DNA from: Agrobacterium larrymoorei
GTDB lineage: Bacteria > Pseudomonadota > Alphaproteobacteria > Rhizobiales > Rhizobiaceae
Direction: 5' to 3'
DNA length: 64,000 bases
Assembly (NCBI RefSeq): GCF_030819275.1
Contig: NZ_JAUTBL010000002.1
Span: forward strand, 498,501 to 562,500
Shown here: piece after piece, positions 49,828 through 60,970 of the stretch
Position numbering within the stretch: the first letter of the stretch is position 1
Layout: each line of letters opens with the position of its first letter
Position numbers and translations under genes: made by a program
The notes under the pieces: generated by a model
The model's input: only the letters and a program-made list of their open reading frames with translations
What the model was told of the DNA's origin: nothing
Database searches by the model: none

Positions 49828-52800
49828 TCAGTTCGCAAGAACCCGCTGCGATGGAAAGCTGATTTCGACCAGCGTTCCTTCATTCGGCGTTGAGGTGATG
49901 GAGAAGTTGGCGCGGTTCGCATCCACCATCGCCTTCGTCAATGGTAGCCCGAGACCAGTCCCGTCACCACGCACCCGGCTGCTGGAAGCCGAGACCTGGC
50001 GGAATGGCTTCATTGCCTGCTCCAGCTCCGAACGCGTCATGCCGATGCCGGTATCCCGTACCCTCAGCACCACGCTGCCATTCGCCTCATAGGCGGTCGA
50101 TACGACGATCTGGCCGCCCGATGGTGTGAACTTGATGGCGTTGGACAGGATGTTGAGCAGGATCTGCTTGATCGAACGTAGATCCGCAACGACTGGCGGC
50201 ACCGATTGCGACAGCGCGGTGCGGATAATCACCCGCTGGTTGTTCGCCTGCGGCTGCACGAGCGAGACCGCTTCAGCGATGGTTTCGTTCAGCGCCACCG
50301 CCTTGAAATCCACATCCATCTGGCCGGCTTCGATCTTGGAAATATCCAAAAGATCGTTGACGATATCGAGGACATGGCGACCGGAGCGGACGATGTCGTT
50401 GGAATATTCGATGTAGCGCGGGTGCCCGATCGGCCCGAAGCGCTCCGTCGCCATCATATCGGCAAAGCCGATGATGGCGTTGAGCGGCGTGCGGATTTCG
50501 TGGCTGACGCGGGCCAGGAAGTCGGTCTTGTGAGCGTTGGCAGTCTCCGCCGCGCGCTTGGCATTGCGCAGATCTTCCTCGGTGCGCTTCCACTGCGTGA
50601 TGTCGCGGATTACGGCGCAATAACCATTGGTGGATTTCAACCGACCGATCGTCATGAACAGCGGCAGGAAGCCACCCGAGGCTTCACGACCGATCACCTC
50701 GCGCCCGTCATTGAGAACGCTCGCGACGCCATTATTGGCCAGGCCCGACAGATAATCCAGCACGGCGCGCTGGCTCTCATGCGCAAACAGCGTCACGAAG
50801 GGCTTGTTGGCGATCTCGGCATTGTCGTAGTTGAAAAGCGCGCTGGCCGAGCGGTTGAGCGAACGGATATTGCCGTCCTCGTCCAACAGAACCACGCCGT
50901 CGGTGGCCGTCTCCAGAATGGAGTGCAACTCCTCGATCTCGCCCTTCATCCGTGCGGCGTCTTCTGCGGCTTCATTGGCCGGCTCTTCACTCGCGGTATC
51001 AGCCAAGTGAACAGGGCCAGCATCACGCGCCGGTTCCGTCGGGATAAGCGACAGCATCAGGGCGCTTGAGTCCTCCCAGCGAATCGACTGAAGCTTTGCC
51101 CGCACAGGAATGAGTTCGTTTTCGGCGCTGACCGCGACCATGCCGCCGCTGCGCTCAGAAACACTCTCCAGTTCTTCGCGCTGCAACAGCGCATCCAGAC
51201 CGCCAAGCGCTGCCAGCTCGTCGAGATCGGCATAGCCGGTCAGGCGCAGGAACTCAGGGTTCGCATGGATCAGACGATCGCCGCTGTGAATGAGAAGCGC
51301 AACCGGCATCTGGTCTACGGTTTCGGGCAACAATCCCGTCGAAAGGCGGGTGGAAGGCAGAAGCGTTGCCTGCTCATCGTCGATGCTGTGACCATTCGCA
51401 TTCTCGGCAGCCGGTTCTTCGCCAGCAGCCGCGTCGTGCTCAACCTCATTTTCGTCATGGCCGCTTTCCATGCGGGTTCCGATGGGTGGATGTGTGAAGG
51501 CAACCGGCTCGTCACCACGCGTATAGGCGTGGAATGCGTCGTCATCGGTCGGTGCTGGCGCGTGGTCAGCATCGACAGTAGTGGCGGGGACAACCAGCTC
51601 TTCGCCTTCGACCTTGGCATCGTTTGTCTGAATTGCAGCCGTGACAGCGTCCTCGGCTTCCGCCTCGACCGAGATTTCGTCTGTGACATCGTCCGACGAC
51701 GTGGGTTCAGACACAGCCGGCGTTGCGTCCTGGTCTTCGGCCGGCTTCAACGTCCGGCCTATTTCACGAAATGCCGCCTGTTCGCTCGCCGTCAGGCCGT
51801 CGCGACGATTGCGGTGGTCATCAATATGTACGACCTTGTCGGAATAGGATTGAACAAGCTTTTCGGCGATCTTCAGCACCGGAACCTCATGCTCCGGCGG
51901 CTGATGAAAATGCTGCGGCCCGGTCTCTTCTGGCGTGGAAGCGGCTTCGAATTCCTCCACCTCGTTCTCTGCCTCATCCTCGAAGGAAAACGGAACGGTC
52001 TCGTCTGGGGTGACGGGCTTGGCCTCGGCCAAAACCTCGGGTTCTATTGTCGCCGCGTCATCCCGTTGATCCTCCGCAACCCCTAGCTCATCGTCGGGAT
52101 GGCTTTCGCCTGCCAGCGCTATACCGGCCGCATGCGGGTCTTCCACCGCATCGGCGATCCGCACGATACCGAAGCCTCGGAAGCCATCGAACTCACGCGC
52201 CCGGGTGTAGGTCGGAAGGGCTGCGAGATCGATCGGCACGGCAAGAGACGTGCCTTCGACAGGCCAGTAAATGGTCTTGCCTGACCAGGTGTCGCGGCGC
52301 TTCAAGAGTTCGGCGATCTTGCCTTCAGGATCGAGGTTGAAGAGAGCCGCCAGGTCGGAAAAGCTCATGCCTTCGACAGCGGCCGCTTTAGGCCCGACGG
52401 CTTCGGCAAATTCATGCGAAATTGAACTGAAGCATCCTGCGGCGTCGATCTTCCAGACAAAGCGGCTTGCCCGGCCATTCGGATTGAACACGAAACGGGA
52501 CGGTTTTGTTGGCTCTTCGGCGGGCTCTTGCGTATCCGTCTTCAGGGCCTCGGGCTCGGTCCCCTCGGGGAAATGCGCCTCCTGTGCTTCGGACGTATCG
52601 TTTTCCAAGCTTTGTGCGTCTTCGGTGTTGCGGTCCGGATCGCTATCGCTGGTGTGGTCATCCCGTGCCGTTGTCGGCTCTTCTTCTGCTTCTGCGAAAG
52701 GAGAATCGTTCGCATGCGATACCGCCTGAACGGTTTCGAGCTCTTCGTCCGTGTCCTGCTTATAGGCTAGGAAAACGGACTGGTCCTCATTCGACATCGC

Positions 52801-53664
52801 CTCTGCAATGCCGTTACCGTCCGCTTCTTGCTGCTCGTCATCCGTCTCTTCGATCTGTGCGACCGCGTCGAGAACGCTTTCGAAGGCCAGTTGTTGCGAC
52901 GGCATTGATGCGGGTACGGCCTCTGGTTTTTCTTCGGTGACCGGGACCTCAGTATCGGGCCGGGCCTCGATGAAATCGGAGGAGGGGTCGAGTCTGCCGA
53001 GTGCCGTCTCGACCACGAAGACGAGATTCAGGATGGGCTCTTGCGTCAGTTGCGCCGTCGCGGCGGGAAGGTAGCCCTTGCCGGTCGGAACAGGACGCTT
53101 CACCAGCTTGCTGGCATGACGCGCCGCCATGGATATCAACGTTCTCGCGGTCTGCGGCGCTATCGCGAGATCGGCAAATTTTGCCGATGCAGCGATAATC
53201 GCGCCGCTGTCATCCATCACGGCCATATGAATATCGGGATCGTCGAAGCCTTCGATCATCCGCCAGGCGCGTTCTTCCAGCGACAGGCCGGATTGATCCA
53301 GCATCGCGGAAAAGAGCAGCACCGGTTGCTGCCGCTCGACTTCGATCACTTCGAGTGAAGCGGAGACCGCAACGCTGCGGAAGCCGGACAGAACGCGGAT
53401 CATGAATTGCTGGCGGTCGCCGATATTGTGCAGGCGGCTTGCCGCACCCGCAACCTGACGGAAGGTCACATCCTGCGCCTTCGGTCCATGCTCGATGAAA
53501 TCATAAATCATCGGAGTACCGAAAAGAGCGGCACCGCGTCCATTTGCCCAGAGTGCGCTTTTGAGGTCCATGGAGAAAAGCGCCAGTGCTTCACCCCTGG
53601 CAAATTTTTCCCGAACACGCTCATGCACGGCGATATCGATAAACGGGTATTGAACGGCGGGCAT
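49828..53664 (-). CDS. pdhS: PdhS/DivJ-type cell-cycle histidine kinase
   Basis: 1278 residues from ATG 53664; an upstream GTG at 53727 would add 21 residues, but the protein MPAVQYPFIDIAVHERVREK matches the remembered start of the PdhS family. N-terminal sensory region about 1-230, then two acidic low-complexity stretches (about 240-400 and 540-800), with a PAS-like domain between them (about 400-520). PAS domains follow near 830-900 and 940-1010. The phospho-acceptor is His1055 (FLARVSHEIRTPLNAIIGFAD), and the ATP lid GDGTGLGLPLTKAMVD completes the HATPase. No membrane segment, so cytoplasmic. Known PdhS kinases act on DivK to govern asymmetric division. Confidence 0.87.
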   Translation of the reverse strand: MPAVQYPFIDIAVHERVREKFARGEALALFSMDLKSALWANGRGAALFGTPMIYDFIEHGPKAQDVTFRQVAGAASRLHNIGDRQQFMIRVLSGFRSVAVSASLEVIEVERQQPVLLFSAMLDQSGLSLEERAWRMIEGFDDPDIHMAVMDDSGAIIAASAKFADLAIAPQTARTLISMAARHASKLVKRPVPTGKGYLPAATAQLTQEPILNLVFVVETALGRLDPSSDFIEARPDTEVPVTEEKPEAVPASMPSQQLAFESVLDAVAQIEETDDEQQEADGNGIAEAMSNEDQSVFLAYKQDTDEELETVQAVSHANDSPFAEAEEEPTTARDDHTSDSDPDRNTEDAQSLENDTSEAQEAHFPEGTEPEALKTDTQEPAEEPTKPSRFVFNPNGRASRFVWKIDAAGCFSSISHEFAEAVGPKAAAVEGMSFSDLAALFNLDPEGKIAELLKRRDTWSGKTIYWPVEGTSLAVPIDLAALPTYTRAREFDGFRGFGIVRIADAVEDPHAAGIALAGESHPDDELGVAEDQRDDAATIEPEVLAEAKPVTPDETVPFSFEDEAENEVEEFEAASTPEETGPQHFHQPPEHEVPVLKIAEKLVQSYSDKVVHIDDHRNRRDGLTASEQAAFREIGRTLKPAEDQDATPAVSEPTSSDDVTDEISVEAEAEDAVTAAIQTNDAKVEGEELVVPATTVDADHAPAPTDDDAFHAYTRGDEPVAFTHPPIGTRMESGHDENEVEHDAAAGEEPAAENANGHSIDDEQATLLPSTRLSTGLLPETVDQMPVALLIHSGDRLIHANPEFLRLTGYADLDELAALGGLDALLQREELESVSERSGGMVAVSAENELIPVRAKLQSIRWEDSSALMLSLIPTEPARDAGPVHLADTASEEPANEAAEDAARMKGEIEELHSILETATDGVVLLDEDGNIRSLNRSASALFNYDNAEIANKPFVTLFAHESQRAVLDYLSGLANNGVASVLNDGREVIGREASGGFLPLFMTIGRLKSTNGYCAVIRDITQWKRTEEDLRNAKRAAETANAHKTDFLARVSHEIRTPLNAIIGFADMMATERFGPIGHPRYIEYSNDIVRSGRHVLDIVNDLLDISKIEAGQMDVDFKAVALNETIAEAVSLVQPQANNQRVIIRTALSQSVPPVVADLRSIKQILLNILSNAIKFTPSGGQIVVSTAYEANGSVVLRVRDTGIGMTRSELEQAMKPFRQVSASSSRVRGDGTGLGLPLTKAMVDANRANFSITSTPNEGTLVEISFPSQRVLAN

Positions 53665-53977
53665 GTCGGAACCTACTTTGGCACTACGTGACCTTCGCTG
53701 CCGCACGGCCTCCTCATGAGGCACCACACAGCCTGCATCGGCGTGACGTTAACAGAATCTTAAATAACTTCACAGGGCCGCCGGGTCCATAATCGCCTGA
53801 GGGAATTGGGAAATAGAGTTAATATCACGTGGACCGGAACGCGCGGTTCCCGGGACTGGATGGACGTGCGAAAACGTGCTTGCTTTCTATATGTTTTTTC
53901 GCAAAAATTAGAGAAGGACTTGCAAAAGGGAAAAACTCCCCGTATGTGAGCCCCCGTGACGCGAAAGCGTCGCTTGT

Positions 53978-54054
53978 GCGGTTGTAGCTCAGTTGGTTAG
54001 AGCGCAGGTTTGTGGCACCTGAGGTCGGTGGTTCGACCCCACTCAACCGTACCA
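53978..54054 (+). tRNA. tRNA-His (GTG anticodon)
   Basis: 77 bases with GCGGTTG acceptor arm (53978-53984), D arm AGCTC...GAGC, anticodon loop TTTGTGGC (anticodon GTG), T arm GGTGG-TTCGACC-CCACT and encoded CCA (54052-54054). The 3' acceptor strand is CAACCGT followed by A73, so G1 pairs with U72 and there is no encoded G-1. This is the known alphaproteobacterial tRNA-His variant, recognised by a matching HisRS. Confidence 0.97.
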
Positions 54055-54276
54055 TTCTCTTCTCCCCGTCAGTCATTTCGTCACACCGACTTGCGGGGAG
54101 AAGAGAAGTTTTCTGTTTGATCTCCCCCTACGGCCTGCTTACCCTCATCCGAAATGGCGCGCGCGATGTCTCGCGCCGGCAAAAATCGGTTGGCTAGAAT
54201 GTCACATACTGGTAAGGTCACCCCAACGTAACCTTATGAACGCCAGCGGCATGCCTTCGGGCCTTTGCGCGGCGGA

Positions 54277-55824
54277 ATGGAAAAAACAGTGATTGACCCC
54301 GGCAACGGCGTAAAGCCGTCGGAACCAGGGGCGTCGGTGGCAGAAAAAGGGAAAGCGAAGCGTTCCCGTCGTGGTAAGGGCAAGCGAGGCGGTAAGAACC
54401 GTTCCGCTCCTGCTTTGCCGCAACTGCTTGTTGCCGACTCCCGTCAGGAGCCTCCATCCACAGGCGGTATCGAGCTTGGAACGGAGCCGCGCAAACGCAA
54501 ACGCCGCAGGCGTTCCGGCGGGCAGGGTGCCCCAAAAACACCTCAAGGCATTGCGGCAGAAGGCCAGAAGCCTGATCTATCGGCGCGTACTGAGCAGCTC
54601 CCATCCAGCAAGAGAAAAGCGCGCAAGCGCAAGCGCCCGCACCGCGATCCGCAAGGCAGACCTTTGGTGCCAAGCCAGGCGCCACGGCCTGCCGCCAAGC
54701 AAAATGGCCAGGGAACAAATGGTGCAGCGGTCGTGGTGGAGCCTGCAGGCTTTGCACATTTGCGGCATGCTGGTGGGCGGGAGGCTGTCGAGCCCGGTTC
54801 CGACATGTATGCGGCGCTGGACCTTGGCACCAACAATTGCCGCCTTCTGATCGCGCAGCCCACACGTCCCGGCCAGTTCCGGGTCGTCGATGCCTTTTCG
54901 CGCATCGTTCGTCTTGGGGAGGGTTTGGTATCGACCGGACGACTATCCGATGACGCGATGGATCGTGCTGTCGAAGCGTTGAAGGTCTGCGCGTCAAAGC
55001 TTGCCGGACGGCCCATTCGCCGCATGCGGCTGATTGCGACCGAAGCCTGCCGCGCGGCCGCCAACGGTGAAGAGTTTCTCAAACGCGTCACGCGTGAGAC
55101 CGGCCTTCATCTTGAAATTATCAGCCGTGAGACCGAGGCGCGCCTTGCTGTCTCCGGTTGCTCTTCCTTGGTGGGACGCGAGGCACGCTCCGTCGTGCTC
55201 TTCGATATCGGCGGAGGCTCGTCGGAGATTGCCGTCATTCGGCTGAACGAGAACCGTTCAAACCGGCTTGCCAACCACATCACCCATTGGACATCCCTGC
55301 CTGTTGGCGTCGTGACGCTCTCGGAGCGCCACGGCGGCCGTGATGTGACGCCGCAGATATTCGAGGCGATGGTGACGGAAGTCGAAGGACTGCTCGATGC
55401 ATTCCATTGCCCGCCGCTATCGGACCAATCGGCCCTTGATGATTTTCATCTGATCGGTACCTCCGGCACGGTGACGACACTTGCGGGCGTCCACCTAGAT
55501 TTGCCGCGCTACGATCGCCGCAAGGTCGACGGGCTATGGTTGTCGGATGCCGAGGTCACGGCCATGCAGAACAAGCTTCTGGCCTGGGACTTTGCCGGGC
55601 GAGCCGCCAATGCCTGCATCGGTCCGGACCGCGCCGATCTGGTTCTGGCCGGTTGCGCCATTCTGGAAGCGATCCGCAGACGCTGGCCCGCAAGGCGCAT
55701 GCGCGTGGCAGACCGTGGGCTGCGCGAAGGCCTGTTGACCGATATGATGGCAGATGATGGCGCATGGCGCCGCAACAAGATACGCCGTGCCCAGACACAG
55801 GGCAAAATAGAGCGGAAGGGTTGA
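54277..55824 (+). CDS. Ppx/GppA-family phosphatase with long basic N-terminus
   Basis: 515 residues from ATG 54277 (a TTG at 54265 is less likely). Residues about 20-150 are lysine/arginine/proline-rich and low complexity, with repeated KRKRRRR-type and KRKARKRKR clusters. The catalytic part begins at [18 protein letters not shown] (about 178) and shows the exopolyphosphatase/guanosine pentaphosphatase ATPase-fold motifs: phosphate-1 [19 protein letters not shown], phosphate-2 DIGGGSSE and adenosine-type [15 protein letters not shown]. Family enzymes degrade polyphosphate and/or pppGpp. rlmE starts one base after its stop, a common alphaproteobacterial pairing. Confidence 0.92.
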   Translation: MEKTVIDPGNGVKPSEPGASVAEKGKAKRSRRGKGKRGGKNRSAPALPQLLVADSRQEPPSTGGIELGTEPRKRKRRRRSGGQGAPKTPQGIAAEGQKPDLSARTEQLPSSKRKARKRKRPHRDPQGRPLVPSQAPRPAAKQNGQGTNGAAVVVEPAGFAHLRHAGGREAVEPGSDMYAALDLGTNNCRLLIAQPTRPGQFRVVDAFSRIVRLGEGLVSTGRLSDDAMDRAVEALKVCASKLAGRPIRRMRLIATEACRAAANGEEFLKRVTRETGLHLEIISRETEARLAVSGCSSLVGREARSVVLFDIGGGSSEIAVIRLNENRSNRLANHITHWTSLPVGVVTLSERHGGRDVTPQIFEAMVTEVEGLLDAFHCPPLSDQSALDDFHLIGTSGTVTTLAGVHLDLPRYDRRKVDGLWLSDAEVTAMQNKLLAWDFAGRAANACIGPDRADLVLAGCAILEAIRRRWPARRMRVADRGLREGLLTDMMADDGAWRRNKIRRAQTQGKIERKG

Positions 55825-55825
55825 T

Positions 55826-56548
55826 ATGAGCAAGGCGCCCACGAGCACCAACCGTACCGGACGCAAGATCGGCCAGAAGGTGAAGAAGACGAAGCTGAAG
55901 GCATCGTCCCGCCGCTGGCTGGAGCGGCATATCAATGACCCTTACGTGCAGCGCGCCAAGCTTGAAGGTTACCGCGCCCGTGCGGCTTTCAAGCTTCTGG
56001 AAATCAACGACAAGCATCAGATTTTGAAAGATGCGCGTCGCATCATCGACCTTGGAGCCGCCCCCGGCAGCTGGTCGCAGATTGCCGCCAAGGTGACGGA
56101 TTCGACCGAAGACGATATCCGCGTCGCGGCGATCGACTTCCTCGAACTCGACCCGATCCCTGGCGTGAAAATCCTGCAGCTCGATTTTCTCGATCCAAAG
56201 GCGCCTGAGCTTTTGATGGAAGCCGTTGGCGGCACGCCCGATCTCGTTCTCTCCGATATGGCGGCACCCACGACCGGGCACCAGAAGACCGACCATATCC
56301 GCACCATGCATCTGTGCGAAGTCGCAGCCGATTTTGCCGTGCAGGTTCTGGCAGAAGGTGGTCACTTCCTTGCCAAGACCTTCCAGGGCGGCACGGAGAA
56401 GCAGTTGCTCGATATGCTGAAGCAGAACTTCAAGCAGGTCATTCACATCAAGCCCGCTTCGTCGCGATCTGAATCGGTGGAAATGTTCCTGCTCGCCAAG
56501 CACTTCAAGGGCCGCAAGGCAGCCCCGGCTGAAGCAGCGGACGAATAG
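55826..56548 (+). CDS. rlmE: 23S rRNA 2'-O-ribose methyltransferase RlmE
   Basis: Methylates U2552 (E. coli numbering) of 23S rRNA in late 50S assembly. 240 residues. SAM site [14 protein letters not shown] near residue 74; the K-D-K-E catalytic tetrad falls in [36 protein letters not shown] and SRSESVEMF. It has a short basic N-terminal extension (residues 1-30). One base separates it from the phosphatase stop, implying co-transcription. Confidence 0.96.
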   Translation: MSKAPTSTNRTGRKIGQKVKKTKLKASSRRWLERHINDPYVQRAKLEGYRARAAFKLLEINDKHQILKDARRIIDLGAAPGSWSQIAAKVTDSTEDDIRVAAIDFLELDPIPGVKILQLDFLDPKAPELLMEAVGGTPDLVLSDMAAPTTGHQKTDHIRTMHLCEVAADFAVQVLAEGGHFLAKTFQGGTEKQLLDMLKQNFKQVIHIKPASSRSESVEMFLLAKHFKGRKAAPAEAADE

Positions 56549-56563
56549 AACCCCCGAATAGGA

Positions 56564-57961
56564 TTATTCGGCTGGCTGCGTGGCCTTGCCTCTGTGGCCG
56601 GAAACCGCAGCGCCAGCAGCCCTGTCCATCCCAATCAGCGGCAGGGTCGCGAACAGCGAGACCAACGCCACAACCACGAAGGCCAGATGGAAATCGGCAA
56701 GCTGGAGATGGCCTCCGGAAAAGTAGCTGCTGACCTCCAGCACCGTTGCCGCAAAGGCGACGCCGAGCGCCAGGCTGATCTGCTGCAGCACGGAGGCCAT
56801 GGATGTGGCCTGGCTCGCCTGACGGTCATCGATATCGGAATAGCTCAGCGCATTCGTGCCGGTGAAGAAGAACGACCGGGCAAAACCGGCGACAACCAGG
56901 CATATCATGATCAGCGAATAGGGCGTGTCCGGCGTGAAGAAGCTGTTCGCGACCGTGGTGCAGGCACCGACCACGCCAGCGCTGATCAAAGTCGCTTTGA
57001 AGCCGGTTGCGGCAAAGACACGGCGCGCCATGAACTTGGTCGTGATGGCCCCGATGGCCCCTGCAAAGGTGATCATGCCCGATTGAAACGGGTTCAGTCC
57101 AAAGCCGATCTGCAACATCAACGGCATCAGGAAAGGAATGGCGCCCGTTGAGATGCGAAACACCGTTCCGCTGATCGAAGCGGTACGGAAGGTGGCATTC
57201 TGGAAAATCTTGAAATCCAGGATCGGTGCCGGATGAATTTTTGCGTGGCGGATATAAAGTGCACCACAGATGAAGCCGATGATGATGGCGGCAATGCCGA
57301 CAAAGGGCGGTAGAGCGGGCAGGCTGACCACCGAAAAGCCGAAGACCACGCCGGATGCGGCAAGCCCGGACAGCACGAAGCCGATAAAATCCATGGGCGG
57401 TGGATTGGTGGTCTCGATCTCCGGAAGATAGATCGTAGAGAGCCAGATGCCGATCACTCCGATCGGGACATTGATCAGGAAGATCCAGTGCCAGGAAAAA
57501 TAGGTGGTGATGAAGCCGCCGATGGGTGGGCCTGTCAGCGGTCCGACGAGGGCCGGAATTGTCAGCAACGCCATGGCGGAAACGAGATCGGTGCGCTTGG
57601 TGGTGCGAAGCAGAACGAGGCGACCGACGGGCGTCATCATCGCGCCGCCAATGCCCTGCAGGAAGCGTGATACGACGAATTCCACAACCGAGCCGGACAC
57701 CGCACAGCAGATGGAGCCGACGACGAAGACCGCGATGGCAAAGCGGAAAATCTTCTTCGCGCCGAACTTGTCTGCCATCCAGCCGCTGATCGGGATGAAG
57801 ATGGCAAGCGACACCATATAGGCGGTCAGCGCGAGCTTCAGGGTGATGGGGCCGACATTCAAATCCCTCGCGATTGTCGGAAGAGCCGTGGCGATGACGG
57901 TCGAGTCCATCTGCTCCATAAAGAGGGCGACGGCGAGGATAAGCGGAATAATTCTGTTCAT
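56564..57961 (-). CDS. MFS efflux transporter, DHA2 (EmrB/QacA) family
   Basis: 465 residues from ATG 57961; upstream in-frame codons back to 58042 lack ribosome site support. About fourteen membrane segments; motif MEQMDSTVIATALPTIARDL at the first helix and the GWMADKFGAKKIF loop are DHA2 hallmarks, with GPPIGGFITTYFSWHWIFLINVPIG in the middle. It would export drugs or small toxins by proton antiport. Divergent from the Tat-exported beta-lactamase-fold gene with a perfect inverted repeat between them. Confidence 0.92.
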   Translation of the reverse strand: MNRIIPLILAVALFMEQMDSTVIATALPTIARDLNVGPITLKLALTAYMVSLAIFIPISGWMADKFGAKKIFRFAIAVFVVGSICCAVSGSVVEFVVSRFLQGIGGAMMTPVGRLVLLRTTKRTDLVSAMALLTIPALVGPLTGPPIGGFITTYFSWHWIFLINVPIGVIGIWLSTIYLPEIETTNPPPMDFIGFVLSGLAASGVVFGFSVVSLPALPPFVGIAAIIIGFICGALYIRHAKIHPAPILDFKIFQNATFRTASISGTVFRISTGAIPFLMPLMLQIGFGLNPFQSGMITFAGAIGAITTKFMARRVFAATGFKATLISAGVVGACTTVANSFFTPDTPYSLIMICLVVAGFARSFFFTGTNALSYSDIDDRQASQATSMASVLQQISLALGVAFAATVLEVSSYFSGGHLQLADFHLAFVVVALVSLFATLPLIGMDRAAGAAVSGHRGKATQPAE

Positions 57962-58026
57962 GGCTTGACTGCGGCCCACCCCGCATCGAGAAAAGTTCGG
58001 ACCACTTACTACTCCCGCATCCAGGA

Positions 58027-58050
58027 CTTGCCAACTAAACATTTGGCAAG
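58027..58050. promoter_or_regulatory. inverted repeat between MFS and metallohydrolase genes, candidate operator
   Basis: CTTGCCAA (58027-58034) and TTGGCAAG (58043-58050) are exact inverse complements with an eight-base spacer. Located in the divergent gap (57962-58154), it could bind a dimeric repressor shared by both genes. No regulator gene is adjacent. Confidence 0.6.
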
Positions 58051-58154
58051 AATGGAACTGTCTCTCACCTCACGACGCTGTGACGACTTGCTAATGAACC
58101 GAATGCTGCAGATGCTCGTTTAGCCCCTTGGTACCCCAACAAGCGGAGATATTC

Positions 58155-59153
58155 ATGACGGACAGGATGAACATCAGCCGGCGCGTGCTGCTCGGCACGG
58201 CAGGCGCCGGAGCAGTGGCTCCCTTTGTGCTGAGCCGCACAGCAACGGCCCAGACAACCCAGCCCCAGACGTCCATGGAGATCAACCACGCAATGCCGCC
58301 CGAAACCAATCGTTTCAAGCTAGGAGACTTCGAGGTGCTGGTCGTCAAGGACGGTGCGCGTCCCTCCGGCAAGCCGGGTGAAACATTCGGCACGAACCAG
58401 AGCCCGGAAGCCGTCGGCGAGTTGCTGCAGAAGAACTTTTTGCCCACCGACCAATTCGTCAACAGCTTCTCACCCGCCTTGATCAATACCGGGTCCGATT
58501 TGGTGTTGTTCGACACCGGCTTCGGCGAGCAGGGCCGTGAGTCCGGCAATGGGCGGCTCCTCGAGGGGTTGGCTGCTGCGGGATATACGCCGGACGACGT
58601 GACCGTCGTGGTTCTGACCCATATGCACGGCGATCATATTGGCGGCCTGATGGAGAAGGGCGAGCCGGCCTTTCCGAAGGCGCGCTACGTATTCGGTCAG
58701 AAGGAGTACGATTTCTGGACCGACGAAAAGCGCGTCGGCACGCCCGCCGAGAATGGTCACAAGGCGGTGCTTGCCAATGTGAAGCCACTGGCGGAAAAGG
58801 CGACCTTCATTGGTGATGGTGCAGAGGTCGTGCCGGGGATCAATGTGATGGCCGCTTTCGGTCACTCCCCTGGTCATATGATCTTCAATGTCGAGTCCAG
58901 CGGCAAGCGGCTGATCCTGACGGCCGATACGGCAAACCACTTCGTGCTGTCGCTGCAGCGCCCGGACTGGGAGGTGCGTTTCGACATGGACAAGGCGGCA
59001 GCGGCTGCAACGCGCAAAAAGGTCTTCGATATGGTGTCGACCGACCGCGTTCCGTTCCTCGGCTATCACATGCCTTTCCCGTCTGTCGGTTATGCCGAGA
59101 AGCTCGATACCGGATACAGGTTCGTGCCGAAATCCTACCAGTTCGATATCTGA
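58155..59153 (+). CDS. Tat-exported metallo-beta-lactamase-fold hydrolase
   Basis: 332 residues from ATG 58155 (GGAG upstream). The N-terminus NISRRVLLGTAGAGAVAPFV is a twin-arginine signal. Metal-binding THMHGDHIGGL near residue 166, GHSPGHMIF near 243 and a C-terminal GYHMPFPSVGYAEK give the MBL-fold site, but no class-specific lactamase features; closest in appearance to lactonase/phosphodiesterase-type members (possible quorum quenching is only a guess). Divergent from the MFS gene. Confidence 0.9.
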   Translation: MTDRMNISRRVLLGTAGAGAVAPFVLSRTATAQTTQPQTSMEINHAMPPETNRFKLGDFEVLVVKDGARPSGKPGETFGTNQSPEAVGELLQKNFLPTDQFVNSFSPALINTGSDLVLFDTGFGEQGRESGNGRLLEGLAAAGYTPDDVTVVVLTHMHGDHIGGLMEKGEPAFPKARYVFGQKEYDFWTDEKRVGTPAENGHKAVLANVKPLAEKATFIGDGAEVVPGINVMAAFGHSPGHMIFNVESSGKRLILTADTANHFVLSLQRPDWEVRFDMDKAAAAATRKKVFDMVSTDRVPFLGYHMPFPSVGYAEKLDTGYRFVPKSYQFDI

Positions 59154-59359
59154 CCGAAGTTTCACATCACAAGACCGGCAAGTCGAGGTCGAGAAGACCG
59201 CGGCTTGTCGGCAACATGGTGCATTGCACAGCATTCGGGGTTTTTTCTATTCCCTTCCCGTCATAACCGTGTTACCAGCCCTCGCCAACTTCCAAGCAAT
59301 CCTTTGCAGGACCGCCGGGGTGAACATTCGTTCCGGATCGGCCATGCATTTCATACTGA

Positions 59360-60877
<1,518 letters not shown>

Positions 60878-60915
60878 TATTCCGTTTCCTGCGAATAGAC
60901 GATAAAAATGATTTC

Positions 60916-60950
60916 ACGCTCTCCGAACGTCGTTCGGGGAGCGTCTTTTT
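60916..60950 (+). terminator. guaB terminator
   Basis: Stem ACGCTCTCCGAACG (60916-60929) / CGTTCGGGGAGCGT (60931-60944) with one G-U pair, its inner bases forming the loop, followed by CTTTTT. Twenty bases before the next gene's start; some read-through into it is possible. Confidence 0.85.
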
Positions 60951-60970
60951 GGAATAAGGAGAAACGCAGC

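Noticed and set aside
48093..53664. Functional operon of the iron-type permease with the PdhS kinase
   Set aside because: Although on the same strand, they are separated by 61 bases and have no shared function; adjacency alone is not enough.
53825..54076. 83-codon minus-strand frame over tRNA-His with RLSGVEPPTSGATNLRSNQLSY-like translation
   Set aside because: This is the well-known spurious protein read antisense through a tRNA gene; no ribosome site and no real family.
53978..54276. tRNA-linked genomic island or attachment site at tRNA-His
   Set aside because: No integrase, no repeated tRNA 3' end and housekeeping genes on both sides.
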